A stretch of 64,000 nucleotides of DNA from Muribaculaceae bacterium (GCA_017547845.1 JAFYNZ010000045.1:17630-81629); one strand, 5' to 3'; counted from the first letter of the stretch, positions 25,887 to 34,884 are shown. Notes: a model not told the origin generated them from the sequence alone. Made by a program: numbers and translations.

Positions 25887-28800
25887 ATGAAACACTCCGG
25901 TTTTCATCGAACCATTGTCGCAATAGCGATGATGCTCATCGGTTGGCTACCGTCACTCGCCCACGACTTCGAAGTCGATGGTGTCTTTTTCAAGAAAACA
26001 AGCGACAACAGGGTCGCCGTCACCTATAAAGGTAAATATTCTGATAGTTATTCCAATGAATATGCAGGCGATGTTGTAATTCCTTCATCTGTAGACTACA
26101 ATGGTATTACCTATAGCGTCACAAGTATTGGATACAGGGCGTTCTTCGATTGCTCAAGATTGACAAGCATTGAAATTGGTAATAGTGTCACAAGTATTGG
26201 AGACGAAGCGTTCGACGATTGCGGAAACTTGACAAGCATTGAAATCCCTAATAGCGTCACAAGTATTGGATACAGGGCGTTCAATTGGTGTACAAGGTTG
26301 ACAAGCGTAGCAATCGGCAATAGCGTCACAAGTATTGGAAGCTATGCGTTCTATAAATGCACAAACTTGACAAGCATTGAAATCCCTAATAGCGTCACAA
26401 GTATTGGAGACGATGCGTTCGCGTATTGCGAAAGCTTGACAAGCGTAGTAATCGGAAATAGCGTCACAAGTATTGGAGAAAATGCGTTTCGGAATTGCTA
26501 CAGCTTGACCAGCATTGAAATCCCTAATAGCGTCACAAGTATTGGACGCTATGCGTTCTACGATTGCGAAAGCTTGACAAGCATTCAAATCCCTAATAGC
26601 GTCACAAGCATTGGAAGCTATGCGTTCTACGATTGCGAAAGCTTGACAAGCATTCAAATCCCTAATAGCGTCACAAGTATTGAATTTGCTGCGTTCGAAG
26701 GTTGCTCAAGCTTGACAAGCGTTGAAATCCCTAATAGCGTTACAAGTATTGGAGATAATGCGTTCCTTTATTGCTCAAGCTTGACAAGCATTCAAATCCC
26801 TAATAGCGTCACAAGTATTGGATACCAAGCGTTCCTTTATTGCTCAAGCTTGACAAGCATTGAAATCGGAAATAGCGTCACAAGTATTGGATGGAATGCG
26901 TTCGCTAATTGCTCAAGTTTGACAAGCATTCAAATTCCTAATAGTGTCACAAGTATTGGAAAATCTGCGTTCTCTAGTTGCTCAAGCTTGACAAGCATTG
27001 AAATACCTAATAGCGTCACAAGTATTGGGGATGGTGCATTCTCTGGTTGCTCAAGCTTGACAAGCATTGTAGTTGATGCCGGTAATAGTATATATGACTC
27101 ACGAAACGATTGCAATGCTATTATTGAAACTGCTTCAAACACTCTTATTGCAGGCTGTCAAAACACTATAATCCCTAATAGCGTCACAAGTATTGAATCC
27201 CGTGCGTTCCAGTCTTGCTCAAGCTTGACAAGCATTCAAATCCCTAATAGCGTCACAAGTTTTGGAGAGAATGCGTTCTGGGGTTGCGAAAGCTTGACCA
27301 GCATTGAAATCCCTAATAGCGTCACACGTATTGGAGACTATGCGTTCGAGGGTTGCAAAAGCTTGACAAGCGTAGTAATCGGAAATAGCGTCACAAGTAT
27401 TGGATGGTATGCGTTCGATAATTGCTCAAACTTGACTAAAATCACTTGCTTGGCAACAACTCCTCCAACGATAGACTCTACCACATTCTCAAAATATTCC
27501 GCTGAGTTATATGTGCCGTCCGGATGTAAATCGGCTTATCAATCAGCAAATTACTGGAAAAAGTTTTATAATATCAAGGAGATACCTACTCTTTCAACTT
27601 CTATTGCATTAAATCAGACGACAGCAACACTTAAAGCAAGTGAAACTATTACACTAATCGCAACTGTATTACCTGAAAATGCAGCCGACAAGTCAGTGAC
27701 TTGGAAGTCGTCAAACGAAGCCGTTGCAACAGTTGACGCTAATGGTAAAGTGACGGCAGTCGCAGTCGGAGAGGCAACAATCACAGCGACTACTGCTGAT
27801 GGCTCTAACAAGTCTGAAACTTGCAAAATCACAGTTGCGAAAACACTTGCTGAATCAGTCACTTTGAATAAGACATCTGCGACTCTCAAAGCAACCGAAA
27901 CATTGACTCTCAAAGCGACTGTCGCACCGGCGACAACTACCGACAAGTCTGTGACATGGAAGTCATTAAACGAAGCCGTGGCAACAGTTGACGCTAACGG
28001 TAAAGTGACCGCAGTTGCAGTCGGAGAGGCAACAATCACAGCGACCACTACCGACGGTTCTAACAAGTCAGCAACTTGCAAGATTACTGTTGCGAAAACG
28101 CTCGCATCTTCAATCTCATTGAATAAGACATCTGCGACTCTCAAGGCAACCGAAACATTGACTCTCAAAGCAACAATCGCACCGGCGACAACTACCGACA
28201 AGTCTGTGACATGGAAGTCATCAAACGAAGCCGTGGCAACAGTTGACGCTAATGGCAAGGTGACTGCAGTCGCAGTCGGAGAGGCAACAATCACGGCGAC
28301 CACTACCGACGGTTCTAACAAGTCAGCAACTTGCAAAATTACAGTTGCCAAGACACTTGCCGAATCAGTTACTTTGGACAAGACAACAGCAACGCTTAAA
28401 GCAACAGAAACATTGACACTCAAAGCGACTATCGCACCGGCAACGACTACCGACAAGTCTGTGACATGGAAGTCCTCAAATGAAGCAGTAGCGACAGTTG
28501 ACGCTAACGGCTTGGTGACTGCAATCGCAGTCGGCGAAGCAACGATTACAGCTGCCACAGTCGATGGCTCTAATCTTTCTGCTACTTGCAAGGTGACAGT
28601 CACTCCGACATTGGCAACATCTATCACTTTAGATTATACAGAGTATGAAATGGCAGAAAAATCAGATTTTCAACTCACAGCAACAATCCTTCCTGAATCA
28701 ACAACAAATAAGGGTGTCGTGTGGAGTAGTTCCGACAAATGGGTTGCGTCAATCGATGAAAATGGATTAGTTACAGCATATTCTGTCGGCGAAGCCGTTA

Positions 28801-29600
28801 TCACTGCTACTACGATTGATGGCTCTAACTTGTCTGCCTCTTGCAAGGTAACTGTTGTTTCTTCACTTGCTCAATCCATTACTCTTGACAAGACGGAGGT
28901 ATCACTTGAAGTAACCGAGACCGCAGCACTCGTTGCAACAGTGCTTCCGGAATTGGCAACCGATAAGTCTGTCAAATGGTCATCATCAAACGAAGCTATC
29001 GCTGTAGTTGATGAGAATGGTGTGGTAACTGCCATCAGCATTGGAGAAGCCGTTATCACAGCAACAACCGCCGACGGCTCTAACCTTTCGGCATCTTGCA
29101 AGGTGTCTGTCATTCCGACATTGGCTGTTTCTATCGAATTGGATAAGACTGAAGCAAGGGTTGAAGAAAAGTCAGAGTTTCAGCTAACGGCTACTATTCT
29201 TCCTAAACACACTACAAATAAAGAAGTAGCATGGAGCAGCTCTAAAAAAGTGATAGCAACAGTAGTTGATACAGGATTGGTATTTGTGAAATCTGTCGGC
29301 GAAGTAGTTATCACAGCAACCACGACCGACGGCTCTAATCTTTCGGCATCTTGCTATATAAATGTCTACTCTTCTGACATAGATGGCGTTGAAGGTGATG
29401 ACTTGATAGTAGCGACAATAGGCGACAATATCGTGGTGAAGAATGCTAAAATTGACAGCATTGTCAGAGTATATGCAGCTGATGGTAGCATTATCTCATC
29501 AGAGGTTGCGACTGATGGAGATGTAGTAGTAGAAGCTCCTATCAAGGGCGTCTATATCGTTTCGGTCAATGGCAAGACCTTCAAAGTAATGGTGAAATAA
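25887..29600 (+). CDS. BspA-like LRR surface protein with Ig-like (Big_2) repeats and T9SS-type C-terminus
   Basis: 1237 residues. Signal peptide (about 1-26, ending PSLAHD). Residues about 70-520 hold 18 leucine-rich units of 23 residues with the core NSVTSIG..AF..C..LTSIEIP (LRR_5, as in BspA and Treponema LRR proteins), interrupted by a 33-residue insert after unit 14. Residues about 568-1160 hold 7 bacterial Ig-like type 2 domains of about 85 residues (core DKSVTWKSSNEAVATVDANG). The last 75 residues end in VYIVSVNGKTFKVMVK, typical of a T9SS type A sorting domain. It is predicted to be surface-displayed; adhesion to host or bacterial ligands is inferred from the family. Confidence 0.93.
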   Translation: MKHSGFHRTIVAIAMMLIGWLPSLAHDFEVDGVFFKKTSDNRVAVTYKGKYSDSYSNEYAGDVVIPSSVDYNGITYSVTSIGYRAFFDCSRLTSIEIGNSVTSIGDEAFDDCGNLTSIEIPNSVTSIGYRAFNWCTRLTSVAIGNSVTSIGSYAFYKCTNLTSIEIPNSVTSIGDDAFAYCESLTSVVIGNSVTSIGENAFRNCYSLTSIEIPNSVTSIGRYAFYDCESLTSIQIPNSVTSIGSYAFYDCESLTSIQIPNSVTSIEFAAFEGCSSLTSVEIPNSVTSIGDNAFLYCSSLTSIQIPNSVTSIGYQAFLYCSSLTSIEIGNSVTSIGWNAFANCSSLTSIQIPNSVTSIGKSAFSSCSSLTSIEIPNSVTSIGDGAFSGCSSLTSIVVDAGNSIYDSRNDCNAIIETASNTLIAGCQNTIIPNSVTSIESRAFQSCSSLTSIQIPNSVTSFGENAFWGCESLTSIEIPNSVTRIGDYAFEGCKSLTSVVIGNSVTSIGWYAFDNCSNLTKITCLATTPPTIDSTTFSKYSAELYVPSGCKSAYQSANYWKKFYNIKEIPTLSTSIALNQTTATLKASETITLIATVLPENAADKSVTWKSSNEAVATVDANGKVTAVAVGEATITATTADGSNKSETCKITVAKTLAESVTLNKTSATLKATETLTLKATVAPATTTDKSVTWKSLNEAVATVDANGKVTAVAVGEATITATTTDGSNKSATCKITVAKTLASSISLNKTSATLKATETLTLKATIAPATTTDKSVTWKSSNEAVATVDANGKVTAVAVGEATITATTTDGSNKSATCKITVAKTLAESVTLDKTTATLKATETLTLKATIAPATTTDKSVTWKSSNEAVATVDANGLVTAIAVGEATITAATVDGSNLSATCKVTVTPTLATSITLDYTEYEMAEKSDFQLTATILPESTTNKGVVWSSSDKWVASIDENGLVTAYSVGEAVITATTIDGSNLSASCKVTVVSSLAQSITLDKTEVSLEVTETAALVATVLPELATDKSVKWSSSNEAIAVVDENGVVTAISIGEAVITATTADGSNLSASCKVSVIPTLAVSIELDKTEARVEEKSEFQLTATILPKHTTNKEVAWSSSKKVIATVVDTGLVFVKSVGEVVITATTTDGSNLSASCYINVYSSDIDGVEGDDLIVATIGDNIVVKNAKIDSIVRVYAADGSIISSEVATDGDVVVEAPIKGVYIVSVNGKTFKVMVK
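26181..27440 (+). repeat. 69-bp tandem coding repeat (LRR array)
   Basis: Units of 69 bp beginning AATAGCGTCACAAGTATTGG, e.g. at 26181 and 26250, each coding one 23-residue LRR. First halves are nearly identical; the segment coding the four residues before AF is variable. A 100-bp insert separates units 14 and 15. Confidence 0.9.
27588..29370 (+). repeat. 255-bp tandem coding repeat (Big_2 array)
   Basis: Seven units of about 255 bp. The first four are nearly identical in DNA, including the shared block coding AVATVDANGKVTAVAVGEAT; units 5-7 are more diverged. The gradient suggests recent duplication on the N-terminal side. Confidence 0.85.
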
Positions 29601-29623
29601 AGCAGCTTTAAATAAATAAAATT

Positions 29624-29657
29624 AGTGGCTGTTCCGATGAGGGGACAGCCACTTTTG
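29624..29657 (+). terminator. Terminator between surface protein gene and nadC (probably bidirectional)
   Basis: 12-bp stem AGTGGCTGTTCC (29624-29635) with GGGACAGCCACT (29642-29653), one G-U pair, followed by TTTTGTTTT on plus; on minus the stem is followed by AATTTTATTTAT, so it can serve the convergent nadC gene. Confidence 0.85.
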
Positions 29658-29710
29658 TTTTATATAACTAATCCTAAGAATTAATAGGTGTAGTCTATAC
29701 TAAACAAGGA

Positions 29711-30559
29711 TTAGATGGCTTTGAATGACATGTCGAGGCCTTTGACTGAGTGAGTCAATGCTCCTACTGAGATGAAGTCCACGCCTGCTTCTGCATAGTC
29801 GCGAAGATTGTCGATGGTGATACCACCTGATGATTCTGTCTGACAACGACCTGCTACAAGTTCTACAGCTTGCTTTGTGAGAGCCGGAGTGAAGTTGTCA
29901 AACATGATGCGATAGACACCTCCAAGGTCGAGAATTGTCTGAATATCTTCCAAGCTACGAGCTTCGACCTCTATCTTAAGGTCCTTACCATGCTCAGCAC
30001 AATATTGCTTTGCAGCGTTGACTGCTTGAGGGATACCACCGGCGAAGTCAATGTGATTGTCCTTGATAAGAATCATATCAAATAGACCGATGCGATGGTT
30101 GACACCTCCACCGATTGCGACAGCTTCCTTCTCGAGCATACGCATGCCCGGAGTAGTCTTACGAGTGTCAAGCACTCGAGTGTGGAGACCTTCGAGGCGA
30201 CGTTGATAGCGATCGGTAGTCGTAGCGATACCACTCATTCGTTGCATAATGTTAAGCATAGTGCGTTCAGCGACGAGGAGCGAGCGTACGCTACCTTCAA
30301 CGATGAATGCAATGTCGCCCGGCTTAACGTGAGCACCGTCTTCAATAAAAAGCTCAATTTTGAGTGTTGGGTCGACCTTGTGAAGTACCATCTTAGCGAT
30401 TTCCACACCGGCGAGGATACCCTCTTCCTTTATCAATAGTTTCTGACGGCCGATAGCATCTGCAGGGATTGTACTAAGCGTTGTGTGGTCGCCATCGCCC
30501 ACATCTTCTGCAAATGCGAGATTGAGAAGGTCGTCGATAAGTTGCTCTTTTGTTTTCAT
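29711..30559 (-). CDS. nadC: Nicotinate-nucleotide pyrophosphorylase (carboxylating) NadC
   Basis: 282 residues. Converts quinolinate and PRPP to nicotinate mononucleotide in NAD synthesis. Seen: FAEDVGDGDHTTLSTIPADA, LNIMQRMSGIATTTDRY, the PRPP/quinolinate residues in VLDTRKTTPGMRMLEKEAVA and GGGVNHRIGLFDMILIKDNH, IEVEARSLEDIQ, and the final ESSGGITIDNLRDYAEAGVD. Length is typical. Divergent from rlmH with 44 bp between. Confidence 0.97.
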   Translation of the reverse strand: MKTKEQLIDDLLNLAFAEDVGDGDHTTLSTIPADAIGRQKLLIKEEGILAGVEIAKMVLHKVDPTLKIELFIEDGAHVKPGDIAFIVEGSVRSLLVAERTMLNIMQRMSGIATTTDRYQRRLEGLHTRVLDTRKTTPGMRMLEKEAVAIGGGVNHRIGLFDMILIKDNHIDFAGGIPQAVNAAKQYCAEHGKDLKIEVEARSLEDIQTILDLGGVYRIMFDNFTPALTKQAVELVAGRCQTESSGGITIDNLRDYAEAGVDFISVGALTHSVKGLDMSFKAI

Positions 30560-30576
30560 AACCGAAATATAATTGT

Positions 30577-30584
30577 TAATTTTG
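30577..30584 (+). promoter_or_regulatory. -7 element of rlmH
   Basis: TAATTTTG, 19 bp before the rlmH ATG; a TTTG at 30549-30552 is 24 bp upstream, slightly too far. On minus the same gap holds TAACTTCG (30594-30587), one mismatch from consensus, a candidate for nadC. Confidence 0.5.
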
Positions 30585-30603
30585 TGCGAAGTTAAGAAAA
30601 AAT

Positions 30604-31077
30604 ATGGAAATATCGCTCATCGTAATCGGAAAAACTAATGCTCGCTACCTTCAAGAAGGTATCGACGAATATATCAAGCGTCTAAAACACTACATTCCTT
30701 ACAGTATCACAGTGCTCCCCGACATCAAAAACACAAAGAAACTCACCGAGGAGCAACAGAAGGAGGCTGAAGGAAAATTGATGCTCGACGCATTGAAGCC
30801 TGGCGACTGCCTTGTGCTTCTCGACGAACGCGGAAAAGAGTTTACTTCGGTTGCATTTGCCGACTATCTTCAGCGCAAAATGAATGCAGGGCTACGACGA
30901 TTGGTGTTTGTTATCGGCGGTCCTTACGGCTTCTCTCAAAGCGTCTACGATCGAGCAGACGAAAAAATTTCGCTCTCCAAAATGACCTTCTCGCACGAGA
31001 TGATACGCTTGTTCTTCACCGAACAGGTCTATCGAGCTATGACCATTCAACGCGGAGAGCCATATCACCATCAGTAG
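30604..31077 (+). CDS. rlmH: 23S rRNA (pseudouridine1915-N3)-methyltransferase RlmH
   Basis: 157 residues, SPOUT fold. Methylates pseudouridine 1915 in helix 69 of 23S rRNA. Seen: CLVLLDERGKEFTSVAFADY, the SAM-binding knot VFVIGGPYGFS, ISLSKMTFSHEMIRLFFTEQ and the C-terminal YRAMTIQRGEPYHHQ, the hallmark ending of the family. Length is standard. Confidence 0.97.
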   Translation: MEISLIVIGKTNARYLQEGIDEYIKRLKHYIPYSITVLPDIKNTKKLTEEQQKEAEGKLMLDALKPGDCLVLLDERGKEFTSVAFADYLQRKMNAGLRRLVFVIGGPYGFSQSVYDRADEKISLSKMTFSHEMIRLFFTEQVYRAMTIQRGEPYHHQ

Positions 31078-31147
31078 TGGGGAGATGTTTAATGAGGAGG
31101 TGACAAGCATTAAAGATTGCAGACTTTTACACTATGTACCACACACC

Positions 31148-32278
31148 CTACATCATTAAGTCAACAAAGATCGCATCGGAAATTAGAACGCCCTCCTCGG
31201 ATAGATGCACACTATTACCCTCTCTAATGAGATTACCCTGATTTTGATGTCGACAACATTGCGACATGAAATGCGCTAAACGTTTCTCAGAGAAGCGTTC
31301 GGTCAACTCAGAGATGTCGATGCCACGCATTGTGCGAAGGCGAGTCATGATATATTCATTATAAAGGTCGTCGTCACTAAGGTGTTCCTCCTCATAAAAG
31401 GGAACTTCCGACTGATTACGAAAATGACCGATATAGTCGCGGATTGACGATGGATTGGCACGGCGAGTGTCACGACCATCAAAACTATGAGCAGACGGAC
31501 CAAGCCCAAGATACTGCACACCTGCCCAATAGCTCGAATTATGACGCGACTCATAGCCGGGCAGTGAAAAATTTGAAATCTCATATTGACAATAGCCGGC
31601 GCGAGTCAAACTTTCAACCAGCATGCCAAACATCTCTTGCGACACCTCGTCGTCAGCTTCCTCAAGTCGACCTTGCTGACGCATCAAGTGAAGCGTGGTC
31701 CCCTCTTCATACATCAGAGAGTAGGCTGAAATGTGCTGCGGACGCAGACTTATCATTCGTTCCAGATTATATTGCCACGAGTCAATCGTCTGTCCCGGCA
31801 AGCCAAAGATGAGGTCCATGCTTATATTAGAGAATGAGCGTAAGAGCCTACATGCCACTTCTACTTGCTCAACGCTATGGCGTCGACCTATGGCCTTGAG
31901 TTCGGAATCAATAAAACTTTGCACACCCATACTGACACGATTGACACCGATACGATGAAGGGTAGCAACCAATGAGTCGGTGACATCATCAGGATTGACT
32001 TCGATAGTGAACTCACGAGGTTGCCACTTCTCACGCATCGTCTCCTTAATTTTATCTACAAGAGATATGAGCATCTGAGCAGGCATCAAAGAAGGAGTTC
32101 CGCCACCTATATATATAGTATTGACACACTCTGTCAATTCATCTTTACGACATCTCATTTCTGCGATAAGAGCGTCAAGGTAATCCTGCCATGGTGCATT
32201 CTTCACACCGACGCTATAAAAATCACAATATATGCACTTTCGTGCGCAAAATGGAATGTGAATATATAGTCCTGCCAT
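31148..32278 (-). CDS. hemW: HemW, radical SAM coproporphyrinogen III oxidase-like heme chaperone
   Basis: 376 residues. N-terminal radical SAM site IPFCARKCIYCDFYS (CxxxCxxC), then NTIYIGGGTPSLM, TIEVNPDD, GVNRVSMGVQSF, MDLIFGLPGQT and a C-terminal HemN-like domain. The SAM cluster lacks the fourth Cys of true HemN (CxxxCxxCxC), since the residues after the third Cys are DF; that places it in the HemW group that delivers heme. Located 26 bp after its own promoter. Confidence 0.9.
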   Translation of the reverse strand: MAGLYIHIPFCARKCIYCDFYSVGVKNAPWQDYLDALIAEMRCRKDELTECVNTIYIGGGTPSLMPAQMLISLVDKIKETMREKWQPREFTIEVNPDDVTDSLVATLHRIGVNRVSMGVQSFIDSELKAIGRRHSVEQVEVACRLLRSFSNISMDLIFGLPGQTIDSWQYNLERMISLRPQHISAYSLMYEEGTTLHLMRQQGRLEEADDEVSQEMFGMLVESLTRAGYCQYEISNFSLPGYESRHNSSYWAGVQYLGLGPSAHSFDGRDTRRANPSSIRDYIGHFRNQSEVPFYEEEHLSDDDLYNEYIMTRLRTMRGIDISELTERFSEKRLAHFMSQCCRHQNQGNLIREGNSVHLSEEGVLISDAIFVDLMM

Positions 32279-32297
32279 AACTTTTCTATCTTTGCCA

Positions 32298-32330
32298 CAA
32301 AATTACTTCAAAATAGTCACTCTCGCCAAA
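32298..32330 (-). promoter_or_regulatory. Promoter of hemW
   Basis: On minus: TTTG (32330-32327), a 21-bp spacer, TAATTTTG (32305-32298), 19 bp before the ATG. A TATCTTTG on plus (32287-32294) lies almost on top but has no -33 partner. Confidence 0.75.
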
Positions 32331-32416
32331 AAATCAGAAAAAATTCGGCTAAAAACGGGTGATTTTTGGCTCATTGCAAGCCGAAATGTGCAGATAATGG
32401 CAAAAATGTGAAAAAT

Positions 32417-32435
32417 ATGTTTTAAAACATGTTTT
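32417..32435 (+). promoter_or_regulatory. Palindromic operator candidate before the EF-G paralogue gene
   Basis: Two overlapping perfect palindromes: ATGTTTTAAAACAT (32417-32430) and AAAACATGTTTT (32424-32435). They sit just upstream of a possible promoter with TTTG at 32440-32443, a 21-bp spacer and TAAATTG at 32465-32471. That position suits an activator. In Bacteroides the homologous gene is known to depend on a carbon-starvation regulator (Cur); a link here is inference. Confidence 0.5.
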
Positions 32436-32554
32436 TTTGTTTGTGCTATGTCAGATATTATTGCTAAATTGCGACCGTTTTTGAAATAGGGCATCTCAAA
32501 GGTGCAAAATTTCACTCAAACTTAATTAATAACAAACTAAAATCTTTATACATT

Positions 32555-34711
32555 ATGAAGTCATACAAAACTAACGAAATCAAAAACATCGCCTTGCTTG
32601 GTAGTAAAGGCTCTGGGAAAACCACACTCGCTGAGTCAATGCTTTACGAGTGTGGAGTAATCAAACGTCGCGGCACAATCGAAGCAGGCAACACTGTATG
32701 CGACTATTTCCCAGTGGAGAAGGAATATGGCTATTCTGTTTTCTCTACTGTTTTTTATGCTGAGTTCCTCAACAAGAAGCTCAACGTAATTGACTGCCCG
32801 GGTAGTGAAGACTTCGTAGGTAATGCTTACACAGCGCTTGGTGTGACTGACACAGGCGTTATCGTTGTCGACAGCCAATACGGCGTAGAAGTCGGTACTC
32901 AAAATATCTTCCGCACAACTGCTACTCTCAAGAAGCCTGTAATCTTCGCTCTCAACCAACTTGACGGTGAAAAGGCTGACTACGAAAATGTGATGGAGCA
33001 AATGCGCGAAACTTTCGGTCCTAAGGTTATCGCAATCCAATACCCTCTTGAATCAGGTCCTGGTTTCCACTCAATGATCGACGTTCTCTTGATGAAGAAA
33101 TACGAATGGGGTCCTGAAGGTGGTGTGCCTACAATCACTGAGATTCCTGATGACCAAATGAAAAAGGCTAAAGAACTTCACAATGCTCTCGTAGAAGCTG
33201 CTGCAGAAAACGATGAGACATTGATGGACAAATATTTCGAACAAGGCAAGCTCACTGAAGACGAAATGCGTGCCGGTATCCGTAAGGGTTTGGTTGACCG
33301 TTCTATCTTCCCTGTGTTCTGCGTAAGTGCACAAAAGGATATGGGTGTTCGCCGTATGATGGAATTCCTCGGCAACGTTTGCCCATTCGTCAACGATATG
33401 CCTGACGCTGAAACTACTCAATGCGAAGTTGTGAAGGCAGACTCTAATGGTCCTGTAAGCTTGTTCGTATTCAAGACATCTGTTGAGCCACACATCGGTG
33501 AAGTATCTTATTTCCGCGTGATGAGCGGTACTCTCAAGGCAGGTGCTGACCTCGAAAACATCAGTCGTGGTAGCAAGGAACGCTTTGCTCAAATCTTCTC
33601 AGTTTGCGGTCAAATCCGTACAGCAGTCGACACTCTCGAAGCAGGTGATATCGGCGCTGCAGTGAAACTCAAAGATGTACGCACAGGCAACACTATCAAC
33701 GAAAAGGGTTGCGAATATGAATTCGACTTCATCAAATATCCTGCTCCTAAGTATCAACGTGCTATCCGCCCTGTAAACGAAAGCGACGCTGAAAAACTCA
33801 GTGCAATCCTTACTCGCATGCACGAAGAAGACCCAACATGGATCGTTGAGCAATCTAAGGAACTCAAGCAGACTATCGTTAAGGGTCAAGGCGAATTCCA
33901 CCTCCGCACTCTCAAATGGAGAATCGAAAACAACGAAAAACTCCAAATCGAATACCTCGAACCAAAGATTCCTTATCGCGAAACAATCACTAAGGCTTCT
34001 CGCGCTGACTATCGTCACAAGAAGCAATCAGGTGGTAGCGGTCAATTCGGCGAAGTACACTTGATCGTTGAACCTTACACTGAAGGTATGCCGGAACCGG
34101 ACACTTACCGCTTCAACAACCAAGAATACAAGATGAGCGTTCGCGACAAGCAAGAAATTCCATTGGAATGGGGTGGCAAACTCGTAGTCTACAACTGTAT
34201 CGTCGGCGGTTCAATCGATGCACGCTTCATACCTGCAATCGTTAAGGGTCTTATGGACCGCATGGAACAAGGTCCATTGACAGGTTCTTACGCTCGCGAC
34301 GTACGCGTTATGATCTACGATGGTAAGATGCACCCGGTAGACTCAAACGAAATCTCATTCCGTCTCGCCGGCCGTAACGCATTCTCAGAAGCATTCAAGA
34401 ACGCTAACCCTAAGATTCTCGAACCTATCTACGACGTAGAAGTACTCACTCCTGCAGACTCTATGGGTGACGTGATGAGCGACCTCCAAAGCCGTCGTGC
34501 AATCATCATGGGTATGAACTCTGAAAATGGTATCGAAAAACTCAACGCTAAGGTGCCTTTGAAGGAAATGTCAAGCTACTCTACTTCACTCAGCTCTATC
34601 ACCGGTGGTCGCAGCTCATTCACAATGAACTTCTCATCTTACGAATTGGTACCTGGTGATGTTCAAGAAAAGCTTCTCAAGGCTTACGAAGAAACTCAAT
34701 CAGAAGAGTAA
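32555..34711 (+). CDS. fusA2: Elongation factor G paralogue (EF-G2 type) with degraded GTPase motifs
   Basis: 718 residues, full EF-G domain layout (G, II, III, IV, V; the domain IV part with QSGGSGQFGEVHLIVEP and EQGPLTGSYARDVRVMIYDG is intact). The G domain deviates: G1 is GSKGSGKTT (16-24); the G2 motif usually RGITI reads EYGYSV (57-62); G3 usually DTPGH reads DCPGS with Ser84 in place of the catalytic His; G4 is NQLD (134-137). These changes match the Bacteroides EF-G2, reported to support translocation without GTP hydrolysis during carbon starvation. The true fusA is not in this window. Translation role inferred from the family. Confidence 0.92.
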   Translation: MKSYKTNEIKNIALLGSKGSGKTTLAESMLYECGVIKRRGTIEAGNTVCDYFPVEKEYGYSVFSTVFYAEFLNKKLNVIDCPGSEDFVGNAYTALGVTDTGVIVVDSQYGVEVGTQNIFRTTATLKKPVIFALNQLDGEKADYENVMEQMRETFGPKVIAIQYPLESGPGFHSMIDVLLMKKYEWGPEGGVPTITEIPDDQMKKAKELHNALVEAAAENDETLMDKYFEQGKLTEDEMRAGIRKGLVDRSIFPVFCVSAQKDMGVRRMMEFLGNVCPFVNDMPDAETTQCEVVKADSNGPVSLFVFKTSVEPHIGEVSYFRVMSGTLKAGADLENISRGSKERFAQIFSVCGQIRTAVDTLEAGDIGAAVKLKDVRTGNTINEKGCEYEFDFIKYPAPKYQRAIRPVNESDAEKLSAILTRMHEEDPTWIVEQSKELKQTIVKGQGEFHLRTLKWRIENNEKLQIEYLEPKIPYRETITKASRADYRHKKQSGGSGQFGEVHLIVEPYTEGMPEPDTYRFNNQEYKMSVRDKQEIPLEWGGKLVVYNCIVGGSIDARFIPAIVKGLMDRMEQGPLTGSYARDVRVMIYDGKMHPVDSNEISFRLAGRNAFSEAFKNANPKILEPIYDVEVLTPADSMGDVMSDLQSRRAIIMGMNSENGIEKLNAKVPLKEMSSYSTSLSSITGGRSSFTMNFSSYELVPGDVQEKLLKAYEETQSEE

Positions 34712-34733
34712 TCACATCAATCCTAATACACTC

Positions 34734-34770
34734 GGGAGAGAAGTCGCAAGGCTTCTCTCCTATCTTTTTA
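34734..34770 (+). terminator. Terminator after the EF-G paralogue
   Basis: 9-bp stem GGAGAGAAG (34735-34743) with CTTCTCTCC (34752-34760), 8-nt loop, followed by TATCTTTTTA. Confidence 0.85.
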
Positions 34771-34828
34771 GACACATTTTATCACACGCTGCAAGAGGCA
34801 AATTATACCAACTCTGTGATACAAAGAG

Positions 34829-34859
34829 TTGCAAATATCGTCGAATAGCACTACCTTTG
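34829..34859 (+). promoter_or_regulatory. Promoter of the DUF456 gene
   Basis: TTG at 34829-34831, a 20-bp spacer and TACCTTTG at 34852-34859, 25 bp before the ATG. Confidence 0.75.
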
Positions 34860-34884
34860 TATCAAACAAATCTATATACCCAAT

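Noticed and set aside
26154-26657. 167-codon minus frame with ANACQAFAIVERI-like repeats
   Set aside because: Antisense shadow of the 69-bp LRR units.
26181-27440. Regular repeat spacing resembling a CRISPR array
   Set aside because: Units are contiguous coding LRRs in one frame, with 69-bp periodicity and no unique spacers; no cas genes nearby.
27614-28627. 337-codon open frame on minus across the Ig-like repeats
   Set aside because: Antisense shadow of the repeats; its protein is a Val/Ala/Thr monotone produced by the repeated plus-strand codons.
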